Shown in pieces: positions 1-13,234 of a stretch of DNA of 64,000 bases. A program made the position numbers and the translations under genes. Source of the DNA: Brachynemurus nebulosus (Eukaryota > Arthropoda > Insecta > Neuroptera > Myrmeleontidae); contig JAPWDM010000063.1 in assembly GCA_035578155.1 (NCBI GenBank), forward strand, positions 620,001 through 684,000, in the 5' to 3' direction. The stretch's first letter is position 1; every line of letters starts with the position of its first letter. The notes below the pieces were generated by a model. The model made no database searches. It worked only from the letters and a program-made list of their open reading frames with translations, and had not been told where the DNA came from.

Positions 1-1119
1 AACATCATAACGTAACTTGTATTATCGGTATATTTAATTCAACTGCAGACTCGACAGCACTAAAACTATAATGTTTATGGTATTCCCTGCATCAACTACA
101 ATCAATTAATGTTGCCATATTAAACCATTCGGGGCTACGTCGTACACTTTTGTACGGTTTAGCCCCATTCTGTACCTCGTGGGAGTTTCATAACCTAACC
201 TTAAATTCCGTCGCCTAACTAGTCATCACTAGTGATCAAGAGAGAGCTTAAGAAAAGAACTTAAATATTTAAATTCATCTAAATTTGCCGCTATTTGACA
301 CCCAACGTAAGCGCAGTTAGCCTGTTATAGCTGGGTAATCATTTATTTTTGTTTATAATAAAACCATCTAAATAATCGAAAATCTAAAAGTGGTTCAATT
401 TTTTTTTTTTAAAAGGTTCAGTTTTTATCGCCCAAAAGAAAGTCGGAAAAACCTCTAATTTTCAGTGGTAAATGCTCTCATTGATCACGATTTCCTCTAT
501 TTCGTGCGCTTCTACACACAATACTCCCCTACAGTATACGCGTGGATATTAGTACCGTTGTGATGCGTGATAGGTAGATGAAAAAAAAAAAAAGAAATTA
601 ATTGGCACAAAACAAACACCTACGTCGCTCTCGAAAGAAGCAACTTCTGTAAATGTAATTTTGTTTCTTTCGTTCGTTCTTAATTTGACGCACCATTCTA
701 TTAGGAATTCTACGTGGAACAATTAATAATCATTAGATAGAATAAACACGAATACTTTTCAAGTTTTAAGATTTATTTTTCTAATATTTACCCAAAAGAG
801 AAAATTTTTGTAGTATTATACTCATTTTTATACATTACTCGACACCGCCACCATTCGTTCCTTTTTAGTATATTTTGGTGTTGGTGTTGGGAAATCAAAT
901 TAGTTATTTAATAAATAACTAAGAAAATTTTCTCCGTTGCATGCAAAGGCATTAAATCATGGATATGTTTTGTAGTTGAATAGGTACACATAGAGACAAC
1001 AACGAGCATCAGTTATTTATTTGGTTTACTCACGATTACTTAAACGTTAGCCAGAAATTTAAAAAAAGTATGGAATAAAACAACATTAAGTATACTCTAA
1101 ATAAATTCAACAAACTATA
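1..1119. other. AT-rich non-coding stretch
   Basis: I see no gene here. A short imperfect hairpin (ggggcta/tagcccc and cgtac/gtacg) lies near 131-167, and the rest is AT-rich unique-looking sequence with homopolymer runs. Confidence 0.5.
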
Positions 1120-1726
1120 GTTGAAAAAATATTCCCAGACACTTTTGATAGTTTCTTTGTCAACGGATAATTGTCTTTCTCTAATTCCAGTCAAACAAAT
1201 AAATAGTGCATAGGGTACTAATTGAACATTAGGTTACGAAATAATAATAAATAACAAGTTAATAACATTATTTTATATTTTTATGTAAATTCTGTTTATT
1301 CAATAATAATTTGATTACAGAAGAATATTTCTTGAAGAAACCGAAAACAAATGACATTAATGATATATTATAACTTAACTGTAAGCATATACATAAAATA
1401 ACTGAATGACTCGATTCATTGCAAAATATTTAATACTATTAAAAATATAAATTTGAAAAACAAAAATCAGTAGATATCAATATTTACTGCTTAGAATTTT
1501 CAAATCAGTTAAAATCAAATGAAAATAGTTTATTCTAATTGAAAATAACATATTTCACTTTTCTTTACAGTATTGCGTCATTTTTTTAACTTTGTGGAGA
1601 TGAAATATTATTATGTCAAATATTTAAAAAAGTAAATAAAACCACTGATTAAGGACACTGGTGTAGTGTTGAAAAGTGTACAAAAAAAAGGAAACCTACA
1701 AAAGTGTCTGGGAATATTTTTTCAAC
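1120..1726. mobile_element. TIR element of about 607 bp, TA-flanked
   Basis: The left end (gttgaaaaaatattcccaga, continuing to cacttttg) is repeated as a perfect inverted copy at the right end, giving a terminal inverted repeat of about 28 bp. A TA dinucleotide flanks each end (1118-1119 and 1727-1728), as expected for a Tc1/mariner-type non-autonomous element. The interior is AT-rich and has no credible coding sequence; the small open frames around 1649-1925 simply cross the right terminal repeat. Superfamily is inferred from the TA flanks only. Confidence 0.6.
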
Positions 1727-2408
1727 TATAGATTTTACAATTGTTTCAGCTCTCGTAACCAGTGGCTTGAAACCAAATATCTTCAGATTTGGTTGCTCCC
1801 GAAAAGGAAATTTTATTTGCAGTGTTAAGTTGATTAACACGTTAATTGTTGATATCAAACAAAAAAAATCTATAATTTATTGTCGTAATTTAATATTGGT
1901 TAACTGTAAGAATTTTTTTTTTTAACTTAATTTTAATATTAATTATTATTTTCGAAAATTTTTTTGCAAAAATTGAAAATTGAACTGAGAAAGCTCTTTT
2001 TATAATTAAAAAATAATTTCATTATAAAAAAAAATGAACAGTCAATTAATATTGATTATAGCTGACGTAAATTTCGAAACTTTTTTTGGCTTTTAGAAGT
2101 AAATTATTAAAAAAAAATACTGTACCCTAGAAATTTGATGCTTCTATTTAATTTGTTTTAAATGCTCGAGAAGAATTTAATTTTTTTTTAAAAATAAGAT
2201 TTTTATCATTCAATCTTTAGCAGAATGTATTTATTTCTAACTGAGGGATACCGGTATGTAATTTTTCTTAAAAAAATATCATATCATAAACTATACGTCA
2301 GAATCAGTTCAAATTTTGATGTATTTTGTATATTAAAAATCATTTGTTAATCTTTAGGACGCTCTATAGAGCGCCCACTTTATAAAATTTCAATTTCCTT
2401 TAATCCTA

Positions 2409-2623
2409 CACGGAGAGAAAATATTCCTATAAAAATTGTGCTCATACTACAATCGACGTGTAACAGGCGAACATATCCGATTTTTGTACGGTAAAATTAT
2501 AAAAATTATAGTTATATTATTGTAATTTTTATAATTTTACCGTACAAAAATTGGATATGTTCGCCTGTTACACGTCGATTGTAGTATGAGCACAGTAATT
2601 TTTATAGGAATTTTCTCTCCGTG
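2409..2623. mobile_element. Foldback MITE, arms of about 105 bp
   Basis: Almost the whole element is one inverted repeat: the sequence from cacggagagaaaa through the segment ending near 2514 reappears in reverse complement up to ttttctctccgtg, with only a few bases of AT-rich centre. TA dinucleotides flank it at 2407-2408 and 2624-2625, fitting a Tc1/mariner-type target duplication. The same terminus occurs on the element at 47710-48539, so this is a family. A transcript would fold into a long hairpin. Confidence 0.75.
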
Positions 2624-2626
2624 TAT

Positions 2627-5356
2627 GAATATTTTAATTTTTTCTGAAGTATAACAGAAAAAATGCTACAGGTTGGTACCCACTGACTAACTTGACAAAA
2701 GTTTCATTTCAGACGCATGCATATTTGTATTTACGTCTCATTTTTCTACATAAATACATACATTCGTATCACATTACTTCGAAAGCTTTACGATTTTATT
2801 TATTTTATCCTTTCTTATGTTCTAATTTTGCTTTCCCTATTTGGCTGGCGACCAAAAAAATTTTTTTAATGCCATGTTTTTTTTTTTTATTTCCATCTTT
2901 GGGGATGGACGTACAGATATACGTTGATGTTTCTGTGTGTATGACAAAAATGAAATATTTCAGTCGTAGTTTTGATATCATAATGATGTCATCAAAAAAT
3001 ATGTGGCGTGGGTGTGTTTTTTTGTTGTTTTATTTCGGACGTAGTTTTGACAATTTAAGCCCTTTTTCAATTTTGGATACGCGTGGGTACATAATTACTT
3101 GGGTTTTTGGGAAATGTGATGTAGTATATGATAATGCTACATACCACATCTCCACAGACCAATAAATATATTATATAGACTGGCTGTATCACTGAATAAA
3201 TGGAGCATCCATATGGAGCTCAAAATACGACCGACTGCTACTTTATAATATTATAATCAATGTAATAACCGTGGTAACCGTTTTAAATAATTATTGTTAA
3301 AGAAGTATAATATTGATGATAAAATTTAACTAAAATTTTTTAAGTATTTCCAGCAATAAATATAGTCCTGTTTACTGAAAAATAAACAACACATTATGTT
3401 TCCCATATCTAACCCGTCTCACGCCGTTACCTGCCTCAGGAAAACTGCCTGTAAACTGACTTTACGCTTTGTCTAGTAGTATAATATTATAATAGTGTTC
3501 ATTGGTCTATGCTTATCTCTACGAATCTCTACGAATTAAATCAATGTGAAATATATAATTATATTGAAAAATATTTAAAGACGTCACTATGTGCACATGC
3601 CAATGACGTCATGATATATGCTAAATTATTTAAAAATGTATAAATCGTAAGTTTAATATTATATGTTGGAAGATTTTGATGCACTAATACTATTAATACT
3701 ATGAAGCCCGAGAACTTTCACAGTAAACTTCCCCGGAAGCCGACAATATCTTTAAACAAATTTTATGTAAACAAGTACATAAAATGATTCAACATGTATG
3801 TGTTATGCAGGTTGCAGGTCAAATGATGAGTACATAATTATTATTATTTTGGTAAAATACACATATACATACAAGCATACAATACAGACATGCATATATA
3901 TGTGGATAAAAATATTATTGTAAATAAAAGATGAAGCCTAGATAAAACATATTATGTCTATTTATATGTACAAAAAATGAAAAATGTCCGGTACGTAGTA
4001 ATAAATTATTTTTATTAGAATAATATAAAATCTTTTTTATAAATATTTTTAAATTTTTTGTTTATTGTTCTAAATATTGATCACGGTCGGCCTCTGTGGA
4101 TATTTTGTTTGGTTTCGGATGCCGAAGCCATGGGACTGAAAGTGTTAACAGGGAAACTCTTTCAGTGGTTATCTTTTCTACACTAGTTATTTGAGCTGTC
4201 TTTGTAAGTATGTCCTCTAACGATTTTGATGAAGTTGACTAAGAAGAGTTTTTGGGATTTAACAAGTAATTTAGCTTAGGTTCAACTCATAAAAAAGTAA
4301 TAGGTAACTTGAGGTTCTTTTGACTAAATGAATGTCAGTTTTATTACTTCTAATTCTATTTTTTGGTTACCACAGTTACAAAGAATAACAAGTTATAAAA
4401 GTTTACTTACCTTCCCAGGAAGGTAAATAATCGCTTATCATCAATTAGTAAATGTTAATTAGTAAGTAGATTTTCAATGGATCTCATTTTTTTTTTCGGT
4501 TGAAAAAATAACTTACTCATACTCGCCCCGTAAATTTATTTTTGGGGCCAAGGATGCGTAAGAATCTACAGCCTTCAGCGTCGAACTCTGAAACTGCATC
4601 CAAGGCCACAAAAATAACACTTACGATCTTTGTTAAGTCGTTACATAAATCAAATTTTACAAAAAACAGGCTCTGTTTTTTAGGTATCAATTATTACCCA
4701 GCTTCGAATAAGAATTGTTAATCCAATTCTAAGGCTAAAATAAAAAACATCGGGAATTAATGTTAAGATAATATTTACATCAACGAAAATGTATTTTTAG
4801 CTTTTCCCTTAAAAAAAAATAATAATAATAATAGTAATAATTCAAATGTACTACACGTGTGTCCATATAAAGGTTACTATAACGAATTTAATAATACTCT
4901 TGTCACATATTTATTTCTTAGAAGTTGATATATTTTTGCTGCGTGTTTTATAGATAAAAATAAAACAAATGTTATGAAAATGGCGTTGAATGGCAGAGTC
5001 GGTGAAAGAAAAACGGTAAACAATTGAAAATATTTTATCTATTCGCACATTTTCACATTTCCATATTTCGTGTACTCTTGAGGAAAAACATTCGGTGTAC
5101 ATACACTATATAAGTGAGTATACTTCAAATTAGGTAAAAGTGGTATGACGTCATTAGAAAAAATCAAGGAAAATTAGACGTACCAGTTTAAGTTACAATA
5201 GTTATTCTAATATAGTATAAACATGATAAAACAAAAGGGAAATAAAAAAGCAAGAAACGTCTAATTTTGTTTCAGTTATGCATTTGTTTGATTACGTCAT
5301 ACCACGTTTAGTTAATTTCAAGTACTATAACTTGGTGTTTTTAAAAAATACAGATA
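2627..5356. other. Non-coding stretch, minor hairpins only
   Basis: I see no supported gene. The long open frame at 2692-3165 begins at TTG, has a skewed composition and matches no family I recognise. Small palindromes are present: a perfect 9-bp stem at 4407-4426 (ttaccttcc/ggaaggtaa) and an imperfect inverted repeat around 4536-4618 (tttttggggccaaggatgc against gcatccaaggccacaaaaa), which may be the ends of a tiny MITE. Confidence 0.5.
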
Positions 5357-5358
5357 TA

Positions 5359-6384
5359 GGGTTGACCGGGGTAATTGTGAATGGATTTTCATGAGTTGAG
5401 ATAAAAGCGTTGCTTTAAGTATTTTTTATTTTATATATCACATTATGGTTGATTTATTTTTAATTCTACATTATTCAGGATGCACCACACAAATTTTGAG
5501 CAAATTCGTATGAAAAAGAAAAATTTTATAAGCCATTCACATTTCCCCGGTGCGGTTTTGCAAATCTTATGAATTTCGGGGTAACAGTGATGCCATTAGA
5601 AGAATTATTTAGAATAGATTACAAGAGAAGTGTGGCACGTCAGAGTAAAGCCCAGCTCAAATTCTTCACATTTACTCCACTTTCAAATTTTTCATCATAC
5701 TTTAGCGGTCACAATTTCTCTTTGTTTAATGCAAGTTACGCATACCTCAAATTTCTACAAAAAATCAAGGTTAAAGAAAAATAACAAAAATTGTAGGAAC
5801 AAATTTATTACAAGCTAAAAATGATATTTTGTCATCATACAAAAAATCAAAAAATTCCATGTATTCACACAAAAACAAGGAAAATAAGACTTTTTCAAGG
5901 AAATACATTTAGTTTACATGAATAAAAAATAACAATTTTTTTTTTTGTATTGTTTGTACAACGGAAACTTGTACAATAAGGTCACCAGCACCTTGAACAA
6001 CATTTTCAACTCTGAAAAGAACACTTCTGAAATTTTTGACCGAATGGGGGCATTTGTGAATGACGTTCACAATTACCCCACAATTTTAAAATCATGGGGT
6101 AATTGTGAATTGGTGATAAATTGTCCAATTTCTTTAGCAATTAATAATTTAAAAAAAGACTGTATTTAAAAAAAAATTCTTATTTGAGGATGTTCAAAGT
6201 AAGATACATAAAATTTTGCAAGGGTTTTTTTAAAAAAAAAAAGATACTAATACTTAGAGAATTGTTATGAAATTTTAATAGCATATTAAGAAAGGACAGA
6301 AACACATATTAAGAGCTGATTTTTAACAATATTAATGTTATTTTAGAAATTATAGGCGCCGTTCACAATTACCCCGGTCAACCC
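5359..6384. mobile_element. TIR element of 1.03 kb, TA-flanked, with reiterated end motif
   Basis: The two ends are inverted copies of gggttgaccggggtaattgt(gaa), and both are flanked by TA (5357-5358, 6385-6386). The ggggtaattgtgaa core of the terminal repeat recurs inside as a facing pair near 6066-6106, and a related cacatttccccgg segment lies near 5539-5554. The interior has only short open frames, so the element looks non-autonomous. Tc1/mariner-type affiliation is inferred from the TA flanks. Confidence 0.7.
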
Positions 6385-6552
6385 TACAGATATTTACTTG
6401 GTATTTTAGAATACGTAAATACATATTGCATATATACATAATATATATATTATTGTAACATTTTCGAATTTCATTTTGAATTGGAAATTCGTTTATTTTA
6501 CAATTTTAGTGACATTCTAATTTGCTACTGTGTATTACAATTTTATAAAAAT

Positions 6553-6580
6553 AGAAAAAAAAAAAAAAAAAAAAAAAAAA
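6553..6580. repeat. Poly(A) tract
   Basis: This is an uninterrupted run of more than 25 A residues followed by caacaaaa. It could be the tail of an old retroposed sequence, but I recognise no retroposon body upstream. Confidence 0.6.
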
Positions 6581-6864
6581 CAACAAAATTTACTGAAATT
6601 TTTGTTCTTGGAAGGAAAAAGGACTGTATACGGTTAATTTTTTTTGCACTCCTGAATTAAGTAGTTAACTTTGTAATTGCTTATGGCAGTGTCACAATGG
6701 TTTGTTTTCTTATGCGTGATAAATATTATCTATACTTTTTTGCTATGTGTTGAGTACGTTTTCTACGTATTCATTTTCTACTGAATTTTTCTATTTTAAT
6801 TCAAAATTGCAAAAAATATTGTATGGAACACGGACAAAATAAGTGTTTCTACAGCCATCCTAAT

Positions 6865-6892
6865 TGTTCAACGAGGCAAGCCTCGTTGAACA
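6865..6892. repeat. Perfect 13-bp palindromic hairpin
   Basis: The sequence gttcaacgaggc, then aa, then gcctcgttgaac forms a perfect stem, one more pair long if the flanking t and a are counted. It sits alone in AT-rich DNA. It is not followed by a T run on either strand, so it is not a Pol III terminator-like structure. Function unknown. Confidence 0.7.
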
Positions 6893-7252
6893 TCTGTTAC
6901 AATTTCCGAAAAAAAAACCCTTTCATTTTGTAATTTCTTACACAAATAACTGTTAAGCATTTGATTTGATGTATGGTTATTAAAAATCCAAAATAATCAC
7001 AGAATTATACCTACAGAATATTTCGGATGTTTTAAAAAAATTTATCTGTGAATATTTCAATAATTTTTTTAATTTTTATATTTTGATAGATAACGTTTGA
7101 ACTAAACAATGACAAGTAATGCCATTTCATATATCAAGATTCGAAAATTTTTACACTATTTTTAAAAAAATTAATTATTTTTACACATACATTATATATA
7201 ATTTTAAAAATGCTTAGGATATGAAATAAAACTATGTGCAGTAAAATTAGTC

Positions 7253-7400
7253 AGGGGCGTAGCTACCGCCGTATCAGCCGTATCAATCAGCCCGGGCTAC
7301 AGAGGCCCCTCATGTGTGTAAGCAAAAATTAATAAAATGTTATCCACAATGTCACTTAATCTCGTGCTTCCCGGAAAAAAAGCATATAAAAATCTCTTCC
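7253..7400 (+). mobile_element. hAT-like terminus, partial copy
   Basis: The end motif caggggcgtagctaccgccg and the following 140 bases match, in reverse complement, the right terminus of the complete hAT element at 25051-25639 (shared segments include cccgggctacagaggc and gttatccacaatgtcactta). I could not find the opposite end near here, so this is a truncated copy. hAT assignment rests on the well-delimited relative with its 8-bp duplication. Confidence 0.6.
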
Positions 7401-8162
7401 TATCTCTTACCGTTTTCGAGATATTTGAAACATTGAATTTTATCCTAAATTTTGAAGAGCGAATTAACACTTTCAAACCGTTTTTCTGAACATAAAAAAA
7501 GTACGTGTCGCTAGGTTTTTTGGTGTTCTAGAACTTATTCAAGTTTCATCAAAATCAATAGGTCCGCCCTTGAGATCTTTACTTGTTAGTAACATATACT
7601 GTACTAAATGTACCAGAATTACACACGTCTTAATTCAGATAAAAATTATTTCAGTGTGTTACCATTAGAATGCCATCATGAAACTTTGTATACAACTCAC
7701 TTAAGAGGTTGGGTATAACATAATATATTTTTTTCAAAAAAATTAAAAATTCCGATTTTGGAGTTTTATAAAAGTTAGTTTTTTGGATTGTGGAGAAATG
7801 GTTAAATTTGAGCTGCATTATCATGTTATATGTCAAATTAAAGCCCTTTTAATTCTGAAATTAATGGTGCCAGTTTCTAGGGCAAATAGCTTTTGAGCTA
7901 CATGTGTTTAAATATTTCAAAGCGCTTCGAAAAATTGCAGTTTTTGGATTTTAAAAATTTTTATAACTCAAATACGAATATTCAAAAAAATATAAAACTT
8001 GGTATTTTTGGCCACACTGATGTGAAGAAACTATTCACCAAATATCATGCATTTTGAGAACATTGATGTTTAAAATCAGGTTTTTATTGGTTGATTTGAT
8101 ATGGACTTACCCAACCAGCTTTTATTTGGAGGGAATACAAAGTTCGATTATACAGCGATTTT

Positions 8163-8436
8163 GATGAGGAACTATATCGCGCGTACTCTTTCTCAACCTC
8201 GTATCTGAGTCCCAATTTTTGGAGACACAAATAAAACGTATTTAAATCTGTGTTTTCATGATTATGAACTTAAGATTTATGCTAATTACACCCTTTGATG
8301 TTGGCTACCTACATATATAAATATATGTAGATAAGTATATATATAAATACAATATTTAATGTTTTTTGTGTGCCCTAAAACATCAGTTTTTGATATACGA
8401 GGTTGAGAAAGAGTACTCGCGATATGCCAATTCATC
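8163..8436. repeat. Inverted repeat, 42-bp arms
   Basis: The arm at 8163-8204 (including actctttctcaacctcgtat) is matched in reverse complement at 8395-8436 with a few mismatches. The 190-bp spacer is AT-rich with short ATA-type repeats. It is probably a foldback MITE, but no clear terminal duplication is visible. Confidence 0.55.
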
Positions 8437-9140
8437 GGGACGCTGTTTTTACTAAAGTTTATTTTCATTTATTATTAGTTTTTAACAAACGAGTAAAAAA
8501 ATTCTCTTTGAATATAGGTAATTTTTAATGAAATAACGTCATTTTTCTCGCGTGTATGTTTTCATTTTCCAAAAATAATCAACTCCATTTATTATTACTA
8601 AATAAAGTTTCTGTTTTAAGTGCAAACAATAATACAGTATAATCCAAATATGACATCATACATCAAATTAAATATGCCTTAATGACTGTGGATTGTAATA
8701 AAAAAAAAGAAGCTTGGCTAGCTTTTTTTTTTAAACAGAAAAGGCACTGGTAAAATTGTTGCCATTGGCGGTTTGCCAATTGTACGAGCACCAAATGCAT
8801 TTATAATGTGCAACTAACACAACACAATATTCATTTACTTGTGTGTATATTTGTTTATGAATAAGTTGAAAATATTTAACCATACTCGAACAGTCGTACA
8901 TACATACATATGTCAACTCGAATAGTTTTGATTTGGTTGAGTTTTGAGTAGTTTAGTGTATATATAAAAAGATGGTGGGTGGTTATTTTGGAAATGTAAC
9001 AAAATGTTTGTAAAATATATACCTATAGAAAATCAGTAAATGTGTTAAAATAATTTTCTATAATGTTCCAGTTTTCTAGTATTGATTTTTGGAGAAATTT
9101 AATTTGAAATAGTTAGTATAGTAGTTAGGTATCGTCCGAT

Positions 9141-9452
9141 TAATATGTTTAGACAATTACGTAATAAATAAACTCAACCCTTCAGAGTGACATCATATGA
9201 ATTTTACACCAATAATTGAATACAAAATTATTAACACTCCTTAAAAAATTTCTTCTCTATTCAATATTATGAGTTAGAAAAAGATAATATAATAATTTAA
9301 TCCAACCTAATTAAACCAAAACAATTGAAGTATGAATAATAATTATATGAATTATTTACTAAGAGGCGACTTACGTCGTTACCTATTTTTAATAACACTC
9401 CAGAAGAAGACGTAATTATTATGAGTTGTCTGCCAAAAGTTGCTCTTAATAA
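9141..9452 (+). repeat. Dispersed repeat family A, copy 1
   Basis: This roughly 310-bp segment (landmarks: caacccttcagagtgac, gcgacttacgtcgttaccta, cagaagaagacgtaatta) is present again in reverse complement at 14971-15291 with moderate divergence. No coding potential is seen. Class unknown; an old DNA transposon or its end is likely. Confidence 0.65.
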
Positions 9453-10188
9453 ATGACATGCGCATCTAAGTATTGGTATAAATAATGTATCTTAAAAGTA
9501 CACTGTTAAAATATTTTCAATTTCTTTTTTGTACTGCTGTATTTATTTACAATTTTGATATAATCAACTTGATTTATTATCTTTATTTTAAATAAGATTT
9601 TGTAAGTCAAAGTGTCAATTTTGAGGATGAGTCATTACTCATTAGTTATTTTAACGGAAGTAATTCCCTAAAAATGTCTAGAATTGTGTTGCAGGCCCAA
9701 CAAGAGGGGGTAGTCGGGGTTGCAGCATCGGAAAAGGACTTTTGCTTTATGAGCGGGCTCATAGCTATCGGTAGGGAGCCCGGGAGAATATAAAAGGCGC
9801 TTTTTTTGCTCGTCCACGGCCTTGATTGTGAGCGTGACTTTGTGGAAATTCAGCTCATAATAGCAAATAAATTACTTTGCGAAAATTTTACTTTATTAAT
9901 ATAAATTATTAGTGTACTTTCGTCTCATGTAATCATTTTCTTCCATAGTGCTGGGAACAACTGCATGAGTTAAAAAGGCGCTTACCTAGTGTGGGCTCAA
10001 ATGCACTCAGTAGAATTTCATAAAATAATTTTTGTTTTATTCAAAAATCTTTCCTTCACACTTCACACAGGCTTAGGACTGCCAGTTCAATTAAATACTA
10101 TCAAAATCAAATTTTATTAGTACTTAATATTACTGGCGTGTTTAAAAGATTTCAAGACGGACAGACAGACAAAATTAAATTAATACTA

Positions 10189-10500
10189 ACTAGCTGCGAC
10201 CCGCGGTGTCACACACATAAAATTATCTGAATTATAGGTAAAATTTATAGGTCAATTCAATCATATATTCCAAAATTCTGTGCAAAATCAATTATTTATA
10301 ACACTTGACCCTGCTCGCCCAATGACTCTAAAATAACTATCTTGATATTTTATTAGCATGGGTAATTTCCGCACCGTAAGAACTTAGTATGGGTACCTAT
10401 ACCAGCAGTTTTAGAATTGTTTCTATTTTAGGCCCTTCAAAGCACCAAGGTCCCGGAAAATCATTTTAACGTCACTTTCATCTTTCGCAGATCTTGGCAC
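10189..10500 (+). repeat. Dispersed repeat family B, copy 1
   Basis: The segment starts with actagctgcgacccgcgg and shares long near-identical blocks (such as ttccaaaattctgtgcaaaa and ccgcaccgtaagaacttagt) with 56717-57210 in the same orientation. Starts of the actagctg-acccg type are frequent in insect dispersed repeats. I cannot place it in a superfamily from the sequence alone. Confidence 0.65.
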
Positions 10501-10877
10501 AATACAAAATTTTATACAGTAATGGATCTATACTGTGGTGAATTTAGGTCAGTAAATAAAAATACTTAATTATATAATTTAAAAATTTAATTGAGCAATT
10601 AGAATAAAATTTCAACATATTTAAGCAACAAAGTTACAATTTTCTACTGAAAAGTATTTTGAAATAGCTATTACTTACTCAATTAAGTTATGATGTTAAT
10701 AAGTGTGCTATGACTAACTTTAGTATTATAATAATTATATTATTCAGTTTTTTTTGTCCACAGTCTTTTTGATGTTATAAAATGATATTTAGAAAAATGT
10801 TGTACTTTTATTTTAATATCTAATATTATGTGAAATTTCTAAAAAGTATCTAGATAATTTACAATGATGACACATAC

Positions 10878-11267
10878 CATGTCGGTGCATATCATAAATG
10901 GTCCTCATAATGTCATTTTTTACAACTGAATCGCAGTCGGTAGTTTTGGGACACATTCTTTTTTTGCGTTCCTTAGGCTCAGCTGGTTTTTTTGCCACTT
11001 GAACTGCTCTTGCAATTGAAGATATACTTAAATCTAATGCTGAAGCTACTCTCTAAAACCGCGCAATATTGTATTTAATTAATATGTTAAAATTAATCAT
11101 GAGTGTTACTTAATAAATTAATATATTTGCAAAAATTTTATATTTACCTCTTGTACGGCAGTTAAAGGAATCAAAGGACCACCATTTTGCAATTCTAAAG
11201 TAAAATAGTTTATCATTTTTAAAATCACGGAATTCATTTCCTCATAAATGACTTTAGATTTCGGCAT
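10878..11267 (-). pseudogene. Two-exon helix-turn-helix-like coding remnant, probably transposase N-terminus
   Basis: On the minus strand an ATG at 11267 opens a 40-codon exon (11148-11267; protein starts MPKSKVIYEEMNSVILKM and ends LTAVQE) that stops exactly at a GAG|GTAAAT donor in phase 0. A TTTTAG acceptor ends the 95-bp intron (11053-11147). The second exon (11052-10878) continues in frame as RVASALDLSISSIARAV, then a basic KKPAEPKERKKR stretch, then IMRTIYDMHRHG, ending at a phase-1 ATG|GTATGT donor. The hydrophobic/polar spacing after the splice junction is typical of a DNA-binding helix-turn-helix. I infer an N-terminal fragment of a cut-and-paste transposase or a gene derived from one. 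No further exon is recognisable below 10878, so it is likely truncated. Confidence 0.5.
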
Positions 11268-13180
11268 TTTCGAAAACGAGATAATATTCGCTAGATAGCA
11301 ATCACTAGATAACAAAACTCTTCAACAAAAATTTGAACAGTGTACTTGATATACTCTTCTTGTTAGCGTAAACAATCACACCACTGGAAGATTTCAAATG
11401 TTTCGAAGCATAGTACAGTAAGGCTCACACAAATAGTTCAAAATTATAACTGTTTAATTGCAAATATTTTAACCAAATGTTTCAATCGTAGTTAAACTTT
11501 TTTTTATCAATAACAGCTTATTTTTGTTTTCTGACCCACAGCCCGCTATTTATTGCCAGGGATACAAATAATTTTGACTACATAAAGGTTAATTATTAAA
11601 CATGATAGGTACATTTAAAGCACCTAATTTTCGTCAGGTTACTATATTTATTTTTAAGTTTAAAAAAATTTAATAAAATTTAATAAAATATAACAAAATG
11701 GAATTTTGAGATAATCTTTTTATAATACTAAAACTTGACTTCGCTTGGTATAAAATTGTTTGGAAATTTATATCTTTATTTTATGTTTTTGAAAATATCT
11801 TCTCGTATTAGAGGTATACATTTCCAATGCAAATATAACTCCCCATGCAGGTGATTTTAGTGGGTCGTATCATCATTCTAGAATTTGAATTAACCCATTT
11901 CTTTAAACTTTAAATAATTTATTTAGCTATCTTCTACTAAAAGTATTCATTCAAAAAATTCGCCATCAAAAAACATTATTAAAGTTAAAAAAGACAAAAT
12001 ATTAATTGGCGAACCGGCTTAAAAACAGCAGGTGGGTCAGATCTGGCCCGCCGACCGTAGTTTTCTGACGTCTGACGGGTTAGCAAATTAATGTGCTATT
12101 AGAGCTTCTACTAACAAAAATGAACAGCAATTAAAAAAAAGTCTGAAATTTAATTTCGTAAATAACAGTTAATCTGACCGTAATTCTTTAAGGACATAAA
12201 GTTTAATTACTATATAATTATAATAGTATTATAGTAACCCATATATTAAAACCCAGATATGAAAAGCCCACAAACTTAAATATGGCATGTTCATATTATT
12301 CTAGTGGTTTTGACAAAGAGACTAATTATTTATAAATTTTATAATACGCGAAAGGTTAAACTTATGATTAAACAGATGCGTATGATATAATAAGACCAAT
12401 AAAACCCGCAAAATATTAAATTTATATCCAAAAAACCTTTAAAAAACAATCAATAAATTCCAAGTACATAATATATTTATTACTTATAGTGAAAACAACG
12501 ACAACTGAAAATAACTCATTCACATTAATTTATGTATTAGACAAGCTCGTAATATAACTATCTCTGACAAGATCTACTATCTAATATATTGAAATAGGAT
12601 AGTAGAAATTATAATAACTTTTATATATGTTACAAAATTTTATTTTTGAAATGAGTCATTTTCAGTTCTTATAAATAAGATTATATTTAAAATGCAGTGC
12701 ATTACTAATCTATATACACAATACACATATCATAAAATTGTAACGAGACCGTATCTGTACATGGAATGTTTTTGGAAAATTGTAGGTACTGATACTGTAG
12801 ATAGTTGGAGATTTAGATACCAATATATTATATATACTATATTAAACATATAATATATATTTCTCACTGATTTTATACCAACGCTTCACGCAAACGACAT
12901 CCCGAGTACAGCTAGTAATAATTTTTCAATACCTTGTTTTGATGTAATGTTCTTATTTTAAAATTATTTATTTTTTGAGCTTATTATACTTTTTCATTTG
13001 AGCTGGTAGTGTACTGCTAAATATATTTTAAAGTTTTATTTTATTATTTTATTCAAATGTTTTAATGAACTTCCAAATGAAAAATTCAGCTACTACTGCC
13101 ACTGTCATGGGAAGACTTGAGCTCGCGACTATAATAGAAATTTATTTTGAGGTCACCAGAAAATGATACCGATTCGCCAA
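11268..13180. other. Non-coding, fragmentary repeats
   Basis: No gene is seen. Segments around 11538-11560 and 12020-12080 (gacccacagcccgc; ggtgggtcagatctggcccg) resemble hAT-type ends but cannot be paired. A stretch at 13100-13165 belongs to the dispersed family also found at about 23600, 29850 and 58420. Confidence 0.4.
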
Positions 13181-13184
13181 AATT

Positions 13185-13186
<2 letters not shown>

Positions 13187-13232
<46 letters not shown>
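13187..13232. repeat. (TA)n microsatellite
   Basis: This is an uninterrupted TA dinucleotide repeat of about 46 bp. It directly follows a segment of dispersed family C, as does the TA tract at 23906. Confidence 0.95.

Positions 13233-13234
<2 letters not shown>

Noticed and set aside
2692..3165. 157-codon open frame on the plus strand
   Set aside because: It begins at TTG, its composition follows local AT bias, and it shows no domain, signal or splice context.
7695..8125. Possible MITE with aggttgggta ends
   Set aside because: Only about 10-12 bases match inverted and no target duplication is visible.
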